A stretch of DNA of 64,000 nt from Sphingomonas hankookensis (GCF_022664465.1 NZ_JAKREV010000005.1:186001-250000); one strand, 5' to 3'. Shown: positions 25,839-34,882, counted from the first letter of the stretch. Numbers and translations: made by a program. Notes: a model not told the origin generated them from the letters alone.

Positions 25839-25857
25839 CGTTAGCACGGCGCTAACG
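25839..25857. promoter_or_regulatory. Inverted repeat, probable ArsR operator
   Basis: CGTTAGC-ACGGC-GCTAACG has perfect 7-bp arms and lies 50 bp upstream of the arsR-like start. The AT-rich stretch just beyond it (25860-25895) could carry the divergent promoters for the helicase operon and the gene at 25969. Confidence 0.5.
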
Positions 25858-25968
25858 CTACAATAATTCGCGAAGCGTTGTATTATTTCGTTTCGGTTCC
25901 ATATTCGGTGGCGCCGGCGCCTGTCGCCTCCGCCGGCCCGACGGACATCGGCGACGATGGAGTGACAT

Positions 25969-26766
25969 ATGAACGCGATTGCCGCCGAGCGCATCGACGC
26001 CGGCCATGGACCCGAAATAGGTATCGCCGCCCTCGAAAAGAAACCGATCGGACGCATCGGAGCGCTGTTCCCCGATCCGCTCGATGACGACGCCGACGAC
26101 GACGAGGTGGTCGTGACCACGCGACGCGCCATCGGCCGCGTCGCCCTCGTGGCGACCGAGACCGCGAGCCGGTTCCAGCGCGAGGCGGTCGGGCACGATC
26201 CGATGAGCTGGATGTTCTCGCCGCGTCGCGTGTTCGACGGTGCCGCCGCCATCGACGCCTGTCGCGACCGCGACGCCTGCATGCGCGGCATCCTCGTCCA
26301 CGGTCTCGGGCTCGGTCTGGATGTCGAGCGATCCGCGGTCGACGCGCTGCTCGCGAGCGACGGCGAGGACGACGACTTCGACGAGAGCGAGTTCGACTAC
26401 CTTTACGGGGGCGGTGCCGGTGCCGGGGGATCGAGCCAGAGCGACCGCGACGCCGTCGCCCGCTCGACACGCCTGCGCCTGTTCACCGCGACCATCGCGG
26501 AGACGCGCGAGAATCGGATGCTGCAGGCGTTCCACGCCTCGGTGGCGCGGAGCGCGGCGGAGGTGCGCGCGCGTCTGGCCGGGCGCTTCGGCCCGGACCT
26601 CGCCGATGCGGCGGACATCCGCCTCGGCATCCATCCTTCGGCACCGCTCGTGATCGCTCTGGTGCCGAGCCCCGTGGCGGCGATGATCGTGCAGATGGGC
26701 GAGGACTGCGCGTCCTCGGCGGCGCGCACCTTCGCCGTCGACATCCAGCAGGTGATCCAGGCCTGA
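25969..26766 (+). CDS. Hypothetical protein
   Basis: The 265-residue product is strongly acidic in two stretches (DPLDDDADDDE, SDGEDDDFDESEFD) and has an Arg/Ala-rich helical C-terminal third. I recognise no family. It precedes the DnaQ-like exonuclease on the same strand by 112 bp and may share regulation. Confidence 0.55.
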   Translation: MNAIAAERIDAGHGPEIGIAALEKKPIGRIGALFPDPLDDDADDDEVVVTTRRAIGRVALVATETASRFQREAVGHDPMSWMFSPRRVFDGAAAIDACRDRDACMRGILVHGLGLGLDVERSAVDALLASDGEDDDFDESEFDYLYGGGAGAGGSSQSDRDAVARSTRLRLFTATIAETRENRMLQAFHASVARSAAEVRARLAGRFGPDLADAADIRLGIHPSAPLVIALVPSPVAAMIVQMGEDCASSAARTFAVDIQQVIQA

Positions 26767-26878
26767 CGGGTTGGCGATGACGGTGTGAGTGCAACTTCGG
26801 CCAAGATCGCCCGGCGATCGCTGACCGAGATCGCACCGTCCATCCAACCCCAGCGCTGTTCAGCACGGGGAGACTGAC

Positions 26879-27757
26879 ATGAATCTGCAAGTCGAGGTCG
26901 GCCGCCCCGCGGCCGGCAACGGGGACGCGCGCGTCCTCCATCCGCTCCGCCTGCACGAGGGTCCGACCGGTGACGGCGTCGGTCGCGGTCGTCACGTCGG
27001 CGTCGCGCTGGACGTTGAGACCACCGGGCTCGACCCGGCCACGGGCAAGATCATCGAGCTGGCGATCCGCCGGTTTCGGTACGACGCTGACGGCGTCATC
27101 ACGGACATCGACGAGGCGTTCGAATGGCGGGAGGATCCGGGTGATCCGCTCCATCCCGACATCACCGCGCTCACCGGGCTTACCGACGCCGACGTGGCGG
27201 GTCGCGAGATCGACACCGACGACGCCACCCGGCTGCTGAGGTCGGCCAGCTTCGTCGTGGCGCACAATTCGGTCTTCGACCGCCGCTGGATCGAGAACCG
27301 CCTGCCGGACGCGCGCGGCCTTAGCTGGTGCTGCTCGATGCGCCAGGTCGACTGGCGCGCACGCGGGTTCGACGGCCGCGTCTTGGGGTATCTGCTACTG
27401 CAGTCGGGCTTCTACCACTGTGGCCACCGCGCCAGTTCGGACGTCGACGCGCTGATCCAGATGCTGCGCGGACGCGACGCCGAAGGGCGCACCGCGCTCG
27501 CTGAGATGATCGAGCGCGGTGGCAGGTCCAGCTGGCTGGTCCGTGCCCGCGGGGCCGCGTTCGACGTCAAGGATCAGTTGCGCGCCCGTGGCTATCGCTG
27601 GTTCGCCGACATCAAGATGTGGGCGAAGGAGGTCGATGACGACGACCTCGTCGGCGAACAGTTCTGGCTCGCCGCCAACGTCTACGCGGTCGAGGCCAAC
27701 GCCAAGGCGCTCTGTCCCGAACTCGTCCGCATCACCCCGAGAACACGGTTCGCCTGA
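26879..27757 (+). CDS. DnaQ-like DEDDh 3'-5' exonuclease
   Basis: The 292-residue product has all four exonuclease motifs. DVETTGLDP near residue 43 supplies Asp and Glu, VVAHNSVFDRRW near 121 supplies Asp, and GHRASSDVDAL near 180 supplies the His and last Asp of the DEDDh subgroup. A roughly 90-residue C-terminal extension (RGYRWFADIKMWAKEV) is not part of the nuclease. The family degrades single-stranded DNA or RNA ends. It starts a cluster of closely spaced genes up to 30.1 kb. Confidence 0.88.
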   Translation: MNLQVEVGRPAAGNGDARVLHPLRLHEGPTGDGVGRGRHVGVALDVETTGLDPATGKIIELAIRRFRYDADGVITDIDEAFEWREDPGDPLHPDITALTGLTDADVAGREIDTDDATRLLRSASFVVAHNSVFDRRWIENRLPDARGLSWCCSMRQVDWRARGFDGRVLGYLLLQSGFYHCGHRASSDVDALIQMLRGRDAEGRTALAEMIERGGRSSWLVRARGAAFDVKDQLRARGYRWFADIKMWAKEVDDDDLVGEQFWLAANVYAVEANAKALCPELVRITPRTRFA

Positions 27758-27801
27758 GCGAGCAGGATCGCACCCCCGGACCAAAATCGAAGGAGAACAT
27801 C

Positions 27802-28629
27802 ATGCCCGGCAAGAAGAAGAGCGCGTCACCCAAGTCCAACAGTTCGGCGCTGACACCGATAACCGGCACGTCACTGGCGCCCATCCTAGAGTCGCCCCGA
27901 GCCTTGGCGAAATTGCCGGGCGACGGCGGCAGCGTCGCCCGCGAGCACGGCGTCACCCTCGTGACCGACCGCCCATACGCGACCAGCGACATGACGATCC
28001 CGGCAGCCGAGATCTATTTCGTCGATGGCGCCAAACCGCGCGGGACCGGCCCGTGGCTTGGCGAGGCCGATAAGGTCGCCTGGCGGGATCCGGCCAGCGG
28101 GTACGAGTGCATCATGCTTCGCGACAGGAAGGAGGCGTACCTCAGCGGCTACGTCGGCGTTCCCGAAGGGCATCCGCTTTGGGGATGGGACCAGGACGCC
28201 GTCGCGCCGGACCTCGGCATCGAGGTGCACGGCGGACTGACCTATTCGCGCATCTGCGACGAGGACGGTCCGTCGCCGCAGCGCGGCCTCGTCATGGAGT
28301 CCCGCCGCATCTGCCACGTGCCGGTGACGCCGAAGATGTGGGAGCCGCTGAGGCACGGAAGCGAGTATCGCGTCGAGAGCGGCGGGCACGTCTGGTGGTT
28401 CGGCTTCGGCTGCAACCACCTCTACGACCAGGTCCCGATCCCCGATGGTCGCCCCCGGTCGTTCCTGGCGGCCGAGACCGCGGCGGTCTATCGGGACGAC
28501 GCCTACGTGGTGCGGGAGGTCACGAACCTCGCCGCCCAGTTGCGCGCCATCGCCGACGGGAAGCCGGTCCCGCCGCGCGAGGGTCCGCCGCTTCCGGCTA
28601 TCGGCCTCGATCCGCGGAAGGGGGGCTGA
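27802..28629 (+). CDS. Hypothetical protein, phage-type family
   Basis: The 275-residue product contains YLSGYVGVPEGHPLWGWD and EVHGGLTYSRIC followed by WWFGFGCNHLYD. This pattern (a 'GYV.VP..HP' stretch, a 'VHGGLTY' strand, then 'W.FGF.C.H') is familiar from uncharacterised proteins of phages and mobile elements. Function unknown. It is preceded by AAGGAG at 27790-27795 and followed 2 bp later by the next gene. Confidence 0.65.
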   Translation: MPGKKKSASPKSNSSALTPITGTSLAPILESPRALAKLPGDGGSVAREHGVTLVTDRPYATSDMTIPAAEIYFVDGAKPRGTGPWLGEADKVAWRDPASGYECIMLRDRKEAYLSGYVGVPEGHPLWGWDQDAVAPDLGIEVHGGLTYSRICDEDGPSPQRGLVMESRRICHVPVTPKMWEPLRHGSEYRVESGGHVWWFGFGCNHLYDQVPIPDGRPRSFLAAETAAVYRDDAYVVREVTNLAAQLRAIADGKPVPPREGPPLPAIGLDPRKGG

Positions 28630-28631
28630 CC

Positions 28632-29435
28632 ATGGTGGATCGCAACCGTGCCGGCGTGGACCTGCCGTGGGGTTGGTGGCTGCGCGCAAACGGCTCCAAG
28701 CTGGAGGATGAGCAGGGACGCACCTTCCGCAGCGTCCGCGATGCGTTCTGGAACGGGCGGATGGACTTCCCCGACATCCATTTCGCCCCGGAGCAGCACG
28801 AGCTGCTGTTGCGCGTACTGACCTCGATCGACGACCCGTGGACCGGAACCATCGAGCGCAGGCATGACCTGTTCGACGGCGATATGGCCATGTGGCGATT
28901 CTACATGTGCTGGCTTTCCAGCATCGGCCTGCTGGAGACCGCTGACAGATTTGGGCGTCCGGTCAGTTGCCTGGAGGCACCGCTCAGCACCGAGGGTCGA
29001 TCGGTCATGCTGATGCTGCAGGCGACGCGCGAGCCGGAATGGGAGGATCTGCCCCTGCCGGAAGTCGTCGACGCGGTCGTGGCGCGAGGCCGAGGCTCGG
29101 CTCACGAGGATCGCGACCGCGCGCTTCGCTCCTTCGAGCAGGCCATCGGTCGCCGCCGCCATCTCTTCGCACGCGAACAGGTCGGGCGAACGCATCTCGT
29201 CACGCTGACCGGCATGGCGGCCGGCGCCGGCGTGCGAATGCCGACCTTTCGCGTCTCGTGGTCGACGTCGTTCACGGATGCCGAGGTCCGCGACGACTTC
29301 TTCGGCTGGTTGGCGACGCGCGTGCACCGTTGGGACGACTGGGGTGAACTCGCCCACCGCAGGGGATCGGACGTGCTCACGCAGCACCTCCTCGGCCTGA
29401 TCGTGGCGTCGCATGCGCCGGGAGGTGAAGCATGA
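28632..29435 (+). CDS. Hypothetical protein
   Basis: The start at 28632 lies 2 bp after the preceding stop. The 267-residue product is Trp-rich (LPWGWWLRANG, MAMWRFYMCWLSSIGLLETA) and ends with a region rich in Trp and Arg. I recognise no domain. The stop overlaps the next start by 4 bp (ATGA), so the three genes 27802-30130 form one translational unit. Confidence 0.6.
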   Translation: MVDRNRAGVDLPWGWWLRANGSKLEDEQGRTFRSVRDAFWNGRMDFPDIHFAPEQHELLLRVLTSIDDPWTGTIERRHDLFDGDMAMWRFYMCWLSSIGLLETADRFGRPVSCLEAPLSTEGRSVMLMLQATREPEWEDLPLPEVVDAVVARGRGSAHEDRDRALRSFEQAIGRRRHLFAREQVGRTHLVTLTGMAAGAGVRMPTFRVSWSTSFTDAEVRDDFFGWLATRVHRWDDWGELAHRRGSDVLTQHLLGLIVASHAPGGEA

Positions 29436-30130
29436 TCGCCGATATGAGCATGGCCGAACTGACCATCGCCGACGAGCGGACGCTCGCCCGCGACGCGGCC
29501 GGAGCCCGGGCGCGCAAGGAGGGTCTGATGCTCGACCGTTTGGTCGAGACCATGCGCCTTGCGAGCTTCCGCTCCTACCTGGTCGCTACGGTCCACTCCA
29601 TGTCGGCGATCGTGCCTGACGTGCTGGCCATGGCCGGGTCTGACGTCGGGTCCGCGCTGCAGCGGATCCGGCCCGGCCACCGGTGGCCGGGGAGCACGAT
29701 GGTGCGCAAGGTGCGGCGCCGTCCGCAGTCCCCGCCATTGTTTCGCCGGGTCGCCCCGTCCCCGTCGTTCGCCAACCCCGGCACGTCTACCTATCCCCTG
29801 ACGCCGCTGGTCGGTGACGCGATCATCTCGGAAGGAGCACCGGGAGAGTGGATCGAAGCGTCCATCCTGGGTGACTCCCTCGAGATCGTCCTGCGCAGCG
29901 ATGGCTACGAAGTGTCGACCCATGCGGGTGCTGCGCATCTGAAGCTGGCGGGATCGTTGCCCGCCACCGTCACGGCCGCATGCGTCGGGCGTCCGCTCGT
30001 CGAGGTCGTGGATCATCCGCTTCTGCGCGCGGGTGGTTTCGTGATCGAGCGGGCGGCGCAGGTCGCGGGTTCGACGCGGCTTTCATTCGACGTCGGCCGG
30101 GTCGACGTCGAGATGCCGTGGCGACCCTGA
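29432..30130 (+). CDS. Hypothetical protein
   Basis: The 232-residue product has a helical N-terminal half and a beta-rich C-terminal half (SILGDSLEIVLRSDGYEV, LKLAGSLPATVTAACVG). No family recognised. It is coupled by a 4-bp overlap to the gene before it and is the last gene of the unit. Confidence 0.55.
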   Translation: MIADMSMAELTIADERTLARDAAGARARKEGLMLDRLVETMRLASFRSYLVATVHSMSAIVPDVLAMAGSDVGSALQRIRPGHRWPGSTMVRKVRRRPQSPPLFRRVAPSPSFANPGTSTYPLTPLVGDAIISEGAPGEWIEASILGDSLEIVLRSDGYEVSTHAGAAHLKLAGSLPATVTAACVGRPLVEVVDHPLLRAGGFVIERAAQVAGSTRLSFDVGRVDVEMPWRP

Positions 30131-30260
30131 CCAGCGACCCGGAGGGGGGCACGGTGGTTCGGCACGATCGGTCCGGCCAATGACCGTGCGGAAACTAGCC
30201 GGCCAAGTGCAGGATACCTTTGATTTGCTGCAGGTGGGCGGCTCGGCTCGTTGCCGAGCA

Positions 30261-30620
30261 TCACTGTCGATCCACGGTGAGTTCGATCGATGTTTCGTCA
30301 CAACCCGCATCCCTATTGGGATCGACGACGAACGATGCCGTCTCGCCTCTCGACAGTCGCTTCGTGAACGAGAACGGCAGATCCCCGTCGACAAGCGGCG
30401 CGCGTATCCCATTTGCTTCCGCAATGATCCTATTGCCGCACCTTGCTGTGATCTGGAACTTCCCGACGAACCGATAGTCGCCGTCCCGAGGCGCGATGAA
30501 GGTGACACCGGCAGTCTCGCCGTTCGGTCCGGGGTGAAAAAGGGTCTGCCCGTTGACGAATCTCATGCCCAAGTAGGTGAATCCCGGGACGATCCACTTG
30601 GTCGCGGTTGAGCGGGTCAT
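30261..30620 (-). pseudogene. C-terminal fragment of a beta-sandwich protein
   Basis: The 119 residues from an internal Met look like the C-terminal jelly-roll domain of secreted or sugar-binding proteins: TFIAPRDGDYRFVGKF and then GETASFVVDPNRDAGCDETS. The frame stays open and coding-like for about 30 codons upstream of that Met (ADPLNFVYISSGGLGGRM) and then meets a stop, with no start codon in that stretch. It is therefore best read as the remnant of a longer gene whose 5' part was lost. Confidence 0.45.
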
Positions 30621-30903
30621 ACGGCCGCCCAGTCCACCTGAGCTGATATATACGAAGTTCAGCGGATCGGCTGCCTGACCCCTGAGCGAATACGTTGGCG
30701 GCCTCGATCAGTCCATTAAGGCCGCTGGCTCGCGGACCCGGACGGGCGGCGGGCTTCAAACGGAGTTGCGGGGGGTTGCTGTCCGAGCGGATCCATGTCG
30801 CAGATCTCTCTTCTTCGGAAGGCCGGCGGTCCGAGCTTCTACGGATATCCTATTGGCGGTGTTGACTTCCGATCCTACAACCTCGGCGAGAGGGGGCACT
30901 GAC

Positions 30904-32862
30904 TTGAACGATGACGAGCAAACCGTGTCGGCGTCTGAACTCGAAATCAACGAGGTCGAGCCGGTTGTCGATCGGGCCGCGGCCACGGCTATCTCAACCG
31001 GGGATGAGATTCAGATTCTCAAAGATGCAGGCGATCTCACAAGCACGGTGGCCTTCGTCAGTGACATACCTGAGCCCGCCTATGATGCAGCTATGGGTGA
31101 TGGGCAGCCGGCAACCGGAGTGACCGACACCCGCTCCACCCGGGCGAGACGTTGGACCCGGCTGGAGTCGATCACCGTCCGGAACTTCAAGGCGACGCAG
31201 GAAGCCGTCATACCGCTCGGGCAGGTGACAATCCTTGTCGGCCCGAACGGCTCGGGCAAATCCTCCGTTCTGCAGGCGGTTCACTGGGCCGCACGCTCGG
31301 CGAGCTACATCGCCCACCGGAACACCACGGAGATGATCTCGTTCGAGCGGCTCGACTACCTGCCGAGTAGCGAGCCACTGCGCACCGCCCACAAAAGCGA
31401 ACTCAAGACGGACAAGACTTCGACCCCGGTGGAGGTGATCTTCGGTCACGTTCCGATCGGCGAGGAGCGTTCGCAGGCGACGGTCAGGATCCGGGCGGCT
31501 CGCAACCGTGGCGGCATCACCGCCTACATGGAGGGCGGCGCGGCGGTGACGCCATACAAGCAACGCGTCCAGTTCATAACCGCCTACATACCCGGCCTGG
31601 CCGGACTGTCCGAACGCGAGAGCATCCTGGCGCAGCCGTCCCTCCGCAGGCAGGCGGCTAGCGGCGACGCCGGCGGCGTGCTGAGGAACATCCTGCTCAG
31701 CCTGCGCAGCCGACGCGTTACCGAGACCGACGGAAACGGTGGCGTGGCGCGGCTCGATCAGCTGAACGCCTACATCGGCACCGTGCATCCCGGCATTCAG
31801 GTCGACGTGTCGTTCGACGAGCGCGAAGACTATCACATCTCGGCCACGTACACGTCTCCGGGCCTCGGCAATCAGAACCGGCCGCTGGAGACCGCGGCCA
31901 CCGGCCTGCTGCAGGTCATCCAGATCTTCGCGTATCTGATTCTCTTCGAGCCGAAGATCATGCTCATCGACGAGCCTGATGCCCATCTGCATCCCGACAA
32001 GCAGGAGAGGCTCATTGAGGCGCTTGAGCTCGCGGCGGCGGATACGGACACCCAGATCATTTTGACCACGCACAGCCCCCACATCGCGCGGAGCGCAAGC
32101 CCGGCGGTCAAGCTGGTATGGATGAACGACGGCCGGATCGAGACGGACGACGGCGAGGCGATCCGTCGCCTCCTAGGTTGGGGAGGCCTCGACAAGTCCG
32201 CGTTGTTCTTCGTCGAGGATGAGGACGACACGGCGCTTCGTGCGATCCTGCGTCAATGGCCCGAACTGTCCCGGCAGCTCGCGGTGTGCCGCTGCTTCGG
32301 CATCGAGAACCTGCCGAAGGACAAGCTGCTGAACGGCTTGCTCGTGGACGGACAGCTCAAGATCAAGGCGATCATTCACCGGGACGGCGACTTCATGTCG
32401 CCGGACGAGGCAACTACGTGGGCCGAACGCTTCAAGACGGACGGCGCGTTTGCATGGGTTACGGCCGGATGCGACGTCGAGGCCTACTTCTGCACTGCCG
32501 CCCACCTCGTGGCCATCTATGGTGTAGATGAGGCTGTCGCCGAAGGCTGGCGTGTCGCAGCGGCCGCCAAGGTCGGGCAGGCAAAGGACACGTTCTTCGC
32601 CAAGCGGAAGGTGGTCAACTGGGAACTCTTCCCCAACGGCGGTTCACCGAGTTCGGACGCGCTGTGGGATGCGGCCGGCGGCGCCCGGCCGGAAACCGTC
32701 AAGGGTAAGAAGCTCTTGGCGGCCTTGAAGGTCGTCGTGAAGGCCGATGGTCACGACGACAAGCTGCTGAACTCCTATCGCATCGTGCCTGGTCACGAAG
32801 TAGCGCCTGATCTTCGGCAACTGCTGGAAGCGTGTCTGGCGCCAATGCCGGTCACCGCCTAA
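30904..32862 (+). CDS. OLD-like ATPase/TOPRIM endonuclease
   Basis: The 652-residue reading starts at TTG 30904, preceded by AGAGGGGG; a TTG at 30766 would extend it without a clear ribosome site. An ABC-type ATPase occupies about 85-420: Walker A GPNGSGKS at 113-120, Walker B IMLIDEPDAHLHP and the H-loop TTHSPH. A TOPRIM-like region follows with FFVEDEDDTALRAI and IHRDGDF. This is the layout of the OLD family (overcoming lysogenization defect), which cuts DNA and blocks phages. No UvrD-like partner lies beside it, so it is not a Gabija pair. Confidence 0.82.
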   Translation: MNDDEQTVSASELEINEVEPVVDRAAATAISTGDEIQILKDAGDLTSTVAFVSDIPEPAYDAAMGDGQPATGVTDTRSTRARRWTRLESITVRNFKATQEAVIPLGQVTILVGPNGSGKSSVLQAVHWAARSASYIAHRNTTEMISFERLDYLPSSEPLRTAHKSELKTDKTSTPVEVIFGHVPIGEERSQATVRIRAARNRGGITAYMEGGAAVTPYKQRVQFITAYIPGLAGLSERESILAQPSLRRQAASGDAGGVLRNILLSLRSRRVTETDGNGGVARLDQLNAYIGTVHPGIQVDVSFDEREDYHISATYTSPGLGNQNRPLETAATGLLQVIQIFAYLILFEPKIMLIDEPDAHLHPDKQERLIEALELAAADTDTQIILTTHSPHIARSASPAVKLVWMNDGRIETDDGEAIRRLLGWGGLDKSALFFVEDEDDTALRAILRQWPELSRQLAVCRCFGIENLPKDKLLNGLLVDGQLKIKAIIHRDGDFMSPDEATTWAERFKTDGAFAWVTAGCDVEAYFCTAAHLVAIYGVDEAVAEGWRVAAAAKVGQAKDTFFAKRKVVNWELFPNGGSPSSDALWDAAGGARPETVKGKKLLAALKVVVKADGHDDKLLNSYRIVPGHEVAPDLRQLLEACLAPMPVTA

Positions 32863-33176
32863 TCGGAGCGTCGGCATCGCTGCTATGTAAAGCGAAGTTC
32901 TGCGCTCCGGTGGAGTCGGAAACGGCGTCACCGAGGCGGCTTCCGAGCATCATGGCGACGATCGCTACGAAGCAGCTGATATCGAGCCTGAAATCAGCGC
33001 CCCGGAGCGAGATGCTTATCGTCTGCTAGTCCAGCTACGTCGTCCCGGGAACTCCCGTGAATCGGCCAGGCATGAAGACATGTTCAATGTCGTCGTTGAT
33101 GGCATACCGGTCCATGTTTGGCCCTCCATGGAATGGAGGGCTTGATCGTACGCCTGCGTCCGCGCACCTCGGCGCC
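32863..33176. other. Intergenic region with a short coding-like relic and a hairpin
   Basis: Perfect 9-bp arms at 33121-33129 and 33133-33141 form a hairpin with a 3-nt loop. A plus-strand frame ending at about 33144 reads MFNVVVDGIPVHVWPSME and is open for some 80 codons without a convincing start, so it may be a relic of a lost gene. Nothing else is supportable. Confidence 0.35.
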
Positions 33177-33452
33177 ATGACTACGCCATCTTCCACGGAC
33201 CAGCTGTTCTCTTTGCTAGTGGAGCCGTCGTGGCGTGACGCCCTGAGGGCTGAATTCGATCAGCCATACATGGCAGAGATAGCCAACGCCCTGGAGGCGG
33301 CTGAACTGTCTGCGGAGAGTGGCGACGCGAGGGTGGCGCCTTGCCGGTCCGACATCTTCAGGGCGCTGAACCTCGTATCGGTGGATAAGGTGAGTGCCGT
33401 CATAGTCGGGCACGATCCACTTCGATCATGCGGAGGAGCGGTTCGATGTTGA
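33177..33452 (+). pseudogene. Uracil-DNA glycosylase-like N-terminal fragment
   Basis: The 91 residues resemble the start of family-1 uracil-DNA glycosylases: SWRDALRAEFDQPYMAEI, then SDIFRALNL and VSAVIVGHDP. In true enzymes the last motif is GQDPYH; here it is GHDPLR, and the frame ends 14 residues later instead of continuing for about 130. The catalytic Asp is kept but the rest of the active site and fold are missing, so this is a decayed fragment or a chance-preserved domain. It overlaps the next gene by a few bases. Confidence 0.45.
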
Positions 33453-34465
33453 CGATGAGTTCGGACCCGAAGGTCGTCGGTCATGGATTCGAGACATGGC
33501 GTCGAGCGCTCATAGAGACTGGCGTAAGGGACGGCCTACTATGGCGCCTGCCCGAGCAACGCATCGTCTTCCGCAACCAAGCTGACAACCGTAGCGAAAG
33601 TTTGGGCGAGCGGACGGCGCTTGGGACCGACCCGACGGGCGGTTACTGGGCCGTGCAGATCAACGAGGCCGACACACCAGGCAACGCTAACGTGACCACG
33701 GGAATCGCCGTCAACGAGCAGGGAGCGCCCTTCTTGATAAGGCAGGGGCGGCTCAATTCGCCCATCGCGGGTAATCCGCACATCCTGGAGGTTGACTTTC
33801 GTCGTCTCACAAACCTTGAACCGACCCCCGTCCTGAACGGCGATACCAGCGGGAAGAAGCGGGAGTGGCACATTGTCACGCGGCTGGACGTCGATGCGGA
33901 GGACATCAGGGATGCGACCGGCCGCTTCGTCGATCGCTGCGCCTAGGCGCGACTGCGCGACGCCGAGGTCGATGGCGATCTGCCGGACACCGCGCCTGTG
34001 GAGGGACTTGGGCGTGACGAGCAGGCTGAAGGCTACACCGTCGGGCCAAGGATCGCGGTCGATGCAAAGGAGGTGCGGCGGCTGCAGGGCGAGGTGTGGC
34101 AGCAGCTCGCCCTTCTCCTTCGTTCGGCTGGCATCCTGATCGACAAGCCGAGGCACGCTGCAGGCTACGAAGTAGACGCGGTCATTGCCGCGCCCGCCGG
34201 TGCCCTCCTAGTCGAGATCAAGACGGGTAATTCGGCCGCGGATGTCTACGGTGGGATGGGCCAGCTTCAGCTCTATCCAAGGCTTCTGCCGAGGCTTGGG
34301 GACCATCGACTCGTCCTGCTGCTCCCGGGCCTGCCTCAGCCGGCGCTCGTTCGCACGATCGATGAATGTGGCGTTCTCCTCCACACCTACCGACGCCAGT
34401 CCCCAGATGCGTATGCCAAGGTGGAGTTCGACGATGCCTTCCTGGGTCTGTGTGGACTGGACTGA
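33446..34465 (+). pseudogene. PD-(D/E)xK-nuclease-like gene interrupted by an in-frame amber codon
   Basis: The start at 33446 follows AGGAG. The frame reads well to TAG at 33944-33946, then continues in the same frame without a break to TGA at 34463. The first part is a beta-rich region (GGYWAVQINEADTPGNANVT). The second contains YEVDAVIAAPAGALLVEIKT, the D...ExK core of a PD-(D/E)xK nuclease. Both halves have coding composition, so one nonsense mutation (for example CAG, AAG or TGG to TAG) probably split a 338-residue protein. Readthrough or reinitiation at GTG 33998 would still give the nuclease half. Confidence 0.6.
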
Positions 34466-34882
34466 CGAGATCCGACCATACGACGTAGAGCAGACCGATC
34501 ATCGCCGATCTGCCCGTAATGGCCACGGTGGCGTCGCCCTGTGGCGCAGTCGGGTCGGGGCAGCGAAGGTGCCAAGTAGCACTTTTTCCGCTAACCGCTT
34601 TTCATAAGTAGCAATTTTCCGGCTAAGCCGCTATAAACGCTCGTGTCACTTGCGAAGTCCTTAAGTAGCAGTGTCACTTTCTTAAAGAACAACTGCGTAA
34701 CCAATGCGTTAGCGGACATTCGCCGCTCTCGACACCTCCGACGTTCCCTCATTTTTGCGGGTTCAGTGGCGAACGTCCGCGACCGGACGCGAACAAGAAT
34801 GGCGCTCAAGCCAGCCGCACAGACGGCCCAGTAGGGCTTCATTAAAGCTATATGCGTACCGGCGTATTCGGAAGGAGACGCC
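34466..34882. other. Intergenic, AT-richer, with direct repeats
   Basis: No gene is supportable on the plus strand. A long minus-strand frame at 34591-35091 is mostly the mirror of the chemoreceptor. The section 34570-34680 is richer in A and T than its surroundings and holds the repeats listed separately. A promoter for the chemoreceptor gene is expected near its right end. Confidence 0.4.
34574..34670 (+). repeat. Three AAGTAGCA direct repeats
   Basis: AAGTAGCA occurs at 34574-34581, 34606-34613 and 34663-34670. The first two copies extend into similar flanks (a T-run, CCG, then CTAA.CCGCT), giving a roughly 25-bp imperfect repeat 32 bp apart. They may be protein-binding iterons or the junction scar of an element. 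Confidence 0.5.

Noticed and set aside
22715..32862. Gabija-type pair (OLD-like nuclease plus UvrD-like helicase)
   Set aside because: The two genes are more than 5 kb apart on opposite strands with unrelated genes between them; Gabija genes are adjacent and co-directional.
33446..34465. Pyrrolysine-type recoding of the TAG codon
   Set aside because: No PylT/PylS-like gene is visible and the host group does not use pyrrolysine; a nonsense mutation is simpler.
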